A stretch of 64,000 bases of DNA from 20CM-2-55-15 sp963738025 (GTDB lineage: Bacteria > Acidobacteriota > Terriglobia > 20CM-2-55-15): contig CAVTWA010000005.1 of NCBI GenBank assembly GCA_963738025.1, forward strand, positions 620,001 through 684,000, in the 5' to 3' direction. A program made the translations under genes and the position numbers. Positions 59,391-64,000 of this stretch are shown piece after piece. The notes below the pieces were generated by a model, which saw only the letters and a list, made by a program, of their open reading frames with translations, was not told where the DNA came from and searched no databases. Position 1 is the first letter of the stretch. The number at the start of each line of letters is the position of its first letter.

Positions 59391-62069
59391 CTAGCGCGTC
59401 GGGTTCATTTTCTTTCTGAGTTCCGTGAACCAGTTCAGTACGAGGTTGTAGTGTGTCGTCGATGAGAAGGAATGCCCACCCAGTTCGAAAATGAAATGCT
59501 GACCGTCGGGCATGATGTCGTAGGCGGCCGCTTGCGGTTCGACCTGCAGGTCCTCGAATTTCGGCACTGTGAAGAGGACCTGGTCGTGAGCAGCGGAGTT
59601 GCCCTGCGCATCCAGGGGAATCGTCGCGAGTTGACTACCCTTCATAAAAAAAAGCGCCCGGCCGTTTGGCGCCCAGACCGGTGTGGTTCCTCCGGCCGAT
59701 GACAATTGTTTTCGTCCACCGGCCGCGCCTATCGGGCGAATAAAGATCTCGTCCCTGCCGGTTTCGTCGGACACATAAGCGAGCCAATGTCCGTCGGGTG
59801 AAAACTTCGCATCCCTTTCGTCGGCGTCGGTCGCCAGCAGTTCCTGAGGTTGCCGATTGCCGTCCAGTGGCATCAGCCAGATGTCCTGGCGGCGGGAAGG
59901 GTGGATTTCGACGAAGGCCATGAGTTTGCCGTCCGCTGAGAACGAGCTTGGATATCGCGGGTTTTCACCGCGCGTAAGTTCTTCTCTCTGTCCGGTTCCA
60001 TCCGATGATGTCCAGAAGATCTGCCCGGTGCGCGTTCCGTATGCGATGCGTTTTCCGTCTGGCGTCCACAGCGGAGAAATTTCATCGAGAGGCTCGTGGG
60101 TCAGGCGCAGCGGTATGCCGGTGGCAATGTTGTACACCCATATATCGTCGTTGACAGAGAAGACGCGCCCCGCCAGGAACCGGCCGTCGGGCGACAGGGA
60201 AAACTCGTCAAAGTTGCCGCGGGCAATGGGAACGGTCTGCAGGTTTCCTTTGAGGTCGACGATTGCAAACATAGAGCCGCTTTTGCGGCCGGAATCGGGC
60301 TCGTAGATCAACGTGCCATTGTCAGACACGGAGTAGTTCGATCCTCCCCATGCTTTCTCCAGTCCTCCAACGACCGAAACCGGCGTGCCGGTAACTGCCA
60401 GCGTCGACAGATCGAACCCGACAGAAAGCAACGCGCCGTCGCGGACGTAAACGATTTGTCCGGAGCCAAGGTAGCGGGCGTTGTTGCCCCCCTTGATGAG
60501 AATCCTGGGTGTGCTGGCGCCCGGCGCCAATATGGCAACATCCAGATCATCGACGGTGAAGGCATGGCTGGATGTCAGCGTGAACAGAATACCCTTCGCG
60601 GCGGGAAGGATTTGAGGATCGCAAAAGGAAGTCAGGTCCTTGTTTACATCGGTTTTCAGTAGCGGTTGCGGCGTCCCTCCGTTGGCGGATACGCTCCATA
60701 ATCCACCGTTGACGTCGGGCACGAAGGCGATCGTATTATCGGTTCCCCAGTCGCCTCCGTAGAACCCCGTGCCCGTCATCTCGCAAATCGTGACCGGCGA
60801 TCCGCCGCTGACAGCAACTTTCTGTAATTGCTGTCCCTGGCCGAAAGCAATCCATTCGCTGTCGGGGGAGAAAAACGGATTCCTCGCGTCCGTGGTACCT
60901 TCGATCAGTTTTCCTTCCGGTTCGTCAAGAAAGCGCAAGTAAAGCTGGCGTTTATCCCCAACGGTGGCCTCATAAACGACTTTTTTGCCGTCCGGCGAGA
61001 TGGCGAGCCGATGATTGGCGTTGATGTCCGAGACGGATTGTGTCGGCAGCGGCAATGAAAAACTCAGATATGCCGGCGATGGCGTCTTGTTTGAAACGCG
61101 CGTGAAAATCCAGGCAAACACGCCGGCAATCGCAGCACCGGCAAGCAGAGTCAGAATAAGGGCTGCCGGGCGCTGGCTGGTGGATCGCGCAGCAACGGGA
61201 AGACTCGTGAGCGCGTCGGCCGCTGCGTCATCGATTTCGAGGCGCACGTCGGCTGCGTCATTCATGCGCTGCTGCGAGTCTTTCCGCAAACAACGTTCCA
61301 GCAGAACGCGGATTCGCGGCGGCGTGCCGGCTGGAAGAGCTTGCCAGTCGGGCTCCTGACGAAGAATCGCGGCAATGGTATCTGAAACATTCTCGCCGGC
61401 AAACGCCTGTCTGCCGCTCAACATTTCATATAGAACACAACCGAAAGCCCAGATGTCGGCGCGCTTGTCCACCGTTTTGCCGCGGGCCTGCTCCGGGCTC
61501 ATGTAGGCCGCCGTACCGAGTATGACGCCGCCCGCAGTGGCGCTGATCAACGTCGGTGAGTTCGATGCAGTAAGGGAAGGTTCGCTGCCCGCAAAAATCT
61601 TTGCCAGGCCAAAGTCGAGGACCTTGACCTTTTCGCCGGAAGCAATCTTGATGTTGGCCGGCTTCAGATCCCTGTGAACGATCCCTTTTTGATGCGCCGC
61701 ATCCAGAGCTTCGGCAATCTGACGGGCGATTTGAAGTGTTTCATCGATCGACGGCGGGTTGCGATGCAAACGTTCGCTCAGCGTTTCGCCCTCGACCAAT
61801 TCCATAACCAGGAAGCGGCGCTGTGCTTCGTGTTGAAAATCGTGAATGATCGCGATGTTGGCGTGGTTGAGCGAGGCGAGAACCTCGGCCTCGCGCTCGA
61901 AACGCGAAATGCGCTCCGGTTCATCGGCTACCGCTTCGGGGAGAATTTTGATTGCGACCGCCCGTTTCAGCTTCGAATCCAACGCGCGATAGACTTCGCC
62001 CATTCCACCCGCGCCAATCAAACCGAGGATTTCGTAGGAACCCAATCGCGTTCCGGGCGGTAAGGACAT
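59391..62069 (-). CDS. Membrane Ser/Thr protein kinase with TolB-like beta-propeller, in an ABC exporter operon
   Basis: 892 residues. Kinase domain 12-285: GAGGMGEVY (19-27), Lys 41, HRDLKPAN (132-139), DFG (152-154), 'MSPEQARGKTVDKRADIWAF'. A membrane helix lies at about 308-330 ('LILTLLAGAAIAGVFAWIF'). The external part is a TolB/WD40 propeller with 'ISPDGKKVVYEATVGDKRQL', 'FSPDSEWIAFGQ' and 'FSPDGHWLAYVSDETGRDEI'. It starts 12 bases after the permease stop, so it is transcribed with the ABC exporter and might control it or report on it. Confidence 0.95.
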   Translation of the reverse strand: MSLPPGTRLGSYEILGLIGAGGMGEVYRALDSKLKRAVAIKILPEAVADEPERISRFEREAEVLASLNHANIAIIHDFQHEAQRRFLVMELVEGETLSERLHRNPPSIDETLQIARQIAEALDAAHQKGIVHRDLKPANIKIASGEKVKVLDFGLAKIFAGSEPSLTASNSPTLISATAGGVILGTAAYMSPEQARGKTVDKRADIWAFGCVLYEMLSGRQAFAGENVSDTIAAILRQEPDWQALPAGTPPRIRVLLERCLRKDSQQRMNDAADVRLEIDDAAADALTSLPVAARSTSQRPAALILTLLAGAAIAGVFAWIFTRVSNKTPSPAYLSFSLPLPTQSVSDINANHRLAISPDGKKVVYEATVGDKRQLYLRFLDEPEGKLIEGTTDARNPFFSPDSEWIAFGQGQQLQKVAVSGGSPVTICEMTGTGFYGGDWGTDNTIAFVPDVNGGLWSVSANGGTPQPLLKTDVNKDLTSFCDPQILPAAKGILFTLTSSHAFTVDDLDVAILAPGASTPRILIKGGNNARYLGSGQIVYVRDGALLSVGFDLSTLAVTGTPVSVVGGLEKAWGGSNYSVSDNGTLIYEPDSGRKSGSMFAIVDLKGNLQTVPIARGNFDEFSLSPDGRFLAGRVFSVNDDIWVYNIATGIPLRLTHEPLDEISPLWTPDGKRIAYGTRTGQIFWTSSDGTGQREELTRGENPRYPSSFSADGKLMAFVEIHPSRRQDIWLMPLDGNRQPQELLATDADERDAKFSPDGHWLAYVSDETGRDEIFIRPIGAAGGRKQLSSAGGTTPVWAPNGRALFFMKGSQLATIPLDAQGNSAAHDQVLFTVPKFEDLQVEPQAAAYDIMPDGQHFIFELGGHSFSSTTHYNLVLNWFTELRKKMNPTR

Positions 62070-62081
62070 GGCGGGTATCCG

Positions 62082-62825
62082 TCAGTCCAGAACGAGCCTG
62101 GCGCGCTGGAAACGGGCGATGCCGGCAAATAAAAACACCAGGTCGATAGCCAGGAGCACTCCGGCCACAGCCAAAACCAGGTTCGCTGGCGGCCAGGTCG
62201 CGACACTTCGGGCCAGCCACGTCTTCCACTCCACGGGCAGCATGCTGCTGCCAAAAATTGTTCCGAACGTCGCGACCAGGACTGCGACACTCAACGTCTG
62301 CTGAGCCTGCCGCACGGTCGCGGCGTGCAGCGAAACCAGAACCCCGGCCGTCGCGACGGCGCCGCTCAGCAGCGGAGGTCCCAGTACAAGGACCAGCCAG
62401 CTGGCCGCATCGTTAAACATAAACACCTGTCCGTGCCAGTTCGAAACGTTGACGGTGATGGCGCCCGCCACGATGCAGGCGATCGAGATCAACCATCCGT
62501 AAGCCATGGAAGCGGCGATTTTGCCGAAGAGTATCGAGCGGTCCGAGAGCCGGGTGGCGAGTAGTGTTTCGAGCGTGTGGCGTTCCCGCTCTCCGGCGAA
62601 GGAGTCGGCAATAACGGCGGTGACGACAATGCCGCCAAAAACGACGGGGGCGAGAAGCCCGCTCACGCTGAAGAATCTCTCGGGCCCCATGCGAAGAGGT
62701 ATGAAGATCCCGAGAACCGCGACCAGAATGAGCGGCCGGAAGCTTCCAGTGCCGCCGGCCGACCGTTCCAGAGCGATTTCCTTTAATTCTTTCCAGAGAA
62801 CCGTGATGAAGTCGGTGTCCATCAT
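62082..62825 (-). CDS. ABC-2 type transporter permease
   Basis: 247 residues with six membrane helices ('PLILVAVLGIFIPL', 'LLAPVVFGGIVVTAVIADSF', 'AASMAYGWLISIACIVAGAI', 'LVLVLGPPLLSGAVATAGVL', 'LSVAVLVATFGTIFGSS', 'ANLVLAVAGVLLAIDLVFLF'). 'AGERERHTLETLLATRLSD' is the cytoplasmic coupling helix typical of ABC-2 permeases. Its ATG overlaps the ATPase stop by four bases, so the pair forms one exporter. Substrate unknown. The kinase gene follows 12 bases later. Confidence 0.92.
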   Translation of the reverse strand: MMDTDFITVLWKELKEIALERSAGGTGSFRPLILVAVLGIFIPLRMGPERFFSVSGLLAPVVFGGIVVTAVIADSFAGERERHTLETLLATRLSDRSILFGKIAASMAYGWLISIACIVAGAITVNVSNWHGQVFMFNDAASWLVLVLGPPLLSGAVATAGVLVSLHAATVRQAQQTLSVAVLVATFGTIFGSSMLPVEWKTWLARSVATWPPANLVLAVAGVLLAIDLVFLFAGIARFQRARLVLD

Positions 62826-63760
62826 TTACGTTCTTCCTCCATCAGCGTCAGGAACACTTCCTCCAGGCTGCCTTGACCGCTGCGGATCTCCTGCAGTTCC
62901 GCGCCCTCGCGCACGATCAAGGTGACCAGCGGCTCGATCGCTGCGCCGTCTTTCAGGAACAGCACGAGGCGGCCGTTCTCGACAAACGCCTGCGACACTC
63001 CCGCCTGTTGTCTCAGCGTGGCGAGGATGGCGTCCGAAAATCCGCGCCCCGCGATCTCGGTCCGCTGGCCTGCGCCGCCCCGCGAGCGCAACTCTGACGG
63101 ACTGCCCACTGCGAGCAGCTTGCCTTGACGGATGACGGCTACCAGGTTGCACAGTTTTTCGGCTTCGGCCATGTTATGAGTCGTGAGGAAGATCGTCGTG
63201 CCCTGACTCGAGGCCAGAGCGGCGAGGTCGTCGCGCAAGCTGGCGGCTGCAACAGGATCAAGACCTGCAGTTGGTTCGTCCATGAAGACCAGCGCCGGGC
63301 GATGCAGCAGCGGCCGCGCAATGGCCAGCTTCTGTTTCATGCCGCGGCTCCACTTCACCACGGCTTCCTTTCGCCGGTCCCATAGCCCGAGGTGCGTCAG
63401 TAGTTCCTCGATCCGCTGGTCCAGTTTTACTCTCGGCATCCGCGCGACACGTCCGTAAAAACGGAGGTTGTCCTCCGCGCTCAGTCTCTCGTAGAGGCCG
63501 GAGTGTTCGAGCAGCGCGCCCGAGCGGGCGCGAATCTCGGCTCCCTGGGTTCGTGTATCGAAGCCGAGTACCTCAGCCTTTCCGCCGCTCGGTTCGATCA
63601 AGCCGAGCAGAAGACGGATCGTCGTCGTCTTGCCTGCGCCGTTTGGACCAAGGAAACCACACACCGATCCCACCGGAACTTCGAGCGTGAGATCGTCCAG
63701 CGCTCGAACCTCAGCGAAGCTGCGCGTCAGCCCGTGCGCGCGAATGGCGAATTCCGTCAT
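62822..63760 (-). CDS. ABC transporter ATP-binding protein
   Basis: 312 residues. Walker A GPNGAGKTTT near 38-47, signature 'WSRGMKQKLAIARPLLHRP', Walker B 'ALVFMDEPTAGLDP', switch His in 'FLTTHNMAEAEKL'. The C-terminal 80 residues are the accessory domain of the DrrA/NatA/CcmA-like group that pairs with ABC-2 permeases. It powers export through the overlapping permease gene. First gene of a three-gene operon (ATPase, permease, kinase). Confidence 0.95.
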   Translation of the reverse strand: MTEFAIRAHGLTRSFAEVRALDDLTLEVPVGSVCGFLGPNGAGKTTTIRLLLGLIEPSGGKAEVLGFDTRTQGAEIRARSGALLEHSGLYERLSAEDNLRFYGRVARMPRVKLDQRIEELLTHLGLWDRRKEAVVKWSRGMKQKLAIARPLLHRPALVFMDEPTAGLDPVAAASLRDDLAALASSQGTTIFLTTHNMAEAEKLCNLVAVIRQGKLLAVGSPSELRSRGGAGQRTEIAGRGFSDAILATLRQQAGVSQAFVENGRLVLFLKDGAAIEPLVTLIVREGAELQEIRSGQGSLEEVFLTLMEEERK

Positions 63761-64000
63761 GGACGTACGTATACACCAAGCTCAATGGAGAACCAAAAAA
63801 TTCCGCCGACATGGGGATGTTTTGGGAAGTTGGCAGTCCCATTATCGCCCGACCGGCAATGTCTCCATGAAAAAGTGAGGATCACCCGGCGCTCTCCGCT
63901 TATCCGGCAGAAAGCAAAGCAAGATGGTTTGAGAAACAATTGGTATTGTTCGTGCCGGTAAACGCCGAAGTACGGGTTTTTCTGTACGCATCACACAAAA
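63761..64000. other. Upstream region of the ABC operon, no gene
   Basis: No convincing frame on either strand. This should hold the promoter of the minus-strand ABC-kinase operon, but I cannot single out -10 and -35 boxes with confidence. Confidence 0.4.

Overview
The window is GC-rich, gene-dense chromosomal DNA from what is most likely an Acidobacteriota bacterium (a lineage inference from gene content, with no rRNA to confirm it). The evidence is an ADOP-type FtsX permease, two Ser/Thr kinases fused to TolB-like propellers, a DUF1800/DUF1501 pair, a DUF6152 protein, carboxypeptidase-regulatory-like surface proteins and many secreted hydrolases. I see no rRNA, tRNA, CRISPR array, transposase or integrase.

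Layout. 0.6-25 kb is mostly ordinary envelope and metabolic genes: M16 peptidase, GYD protein, methyltransferase, a large secreted repeat protein, DUF1800+DUF1501, a metallo-beta-lactamase-fold protein, a sigma/anti-sigma operon, a cytochrome c operon, an accessory SecA, an ADOP permease, small cytochromes and orphan proteins. 26-41.5 kb is an accessory region. It holds a decayed Phd/RelE pair, a 20-bp-period array, a frameshifted SprT-like gene overlapping a HIT-PLD-helicase-DUF3427 fusion, more decayed defence-type genes, BrnT with its antitoxin, a second array of 140-bp units built from 20-bp monomers, an AbiE locus with a frameshifted toxin, DUF5615/DUF433 and HigBA, with cytochrome b561 and cysK among them. 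41.6-51.6 kb holds two exported toroid proteins and a trehalose block (membrane-anchored trehalose-6-phosphate synthase, TreS-maltokinase fusion, a channel-like protein, a glycosyltransferase). 52-64 kb holds an M13 peptidase, a secreted protein of unknown role, two kinase-propeller proteins and an ABC exporter in one operon with the second kinase.

Several families of palindromic repeats run through all regions. The most distinct family (eight copies, built on GATAAGCCACG and its complement) sits between four convergent gene pairs and often contributes their stop codons, so it probably works as a two-way terminator there. A second, larger nested hairpin family also occurs as two half-copies either side of a small membrane-protein gene.

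Frameshifts are concentrated in toxin-antitoxin and defence genes, while the long housekeeping genes are intact. This looks like an ageing defence island. Its core (27.4-34.5 kb) is bracketed by the two 20-bp-period arrays, which I consider the most unusual feature of the window.
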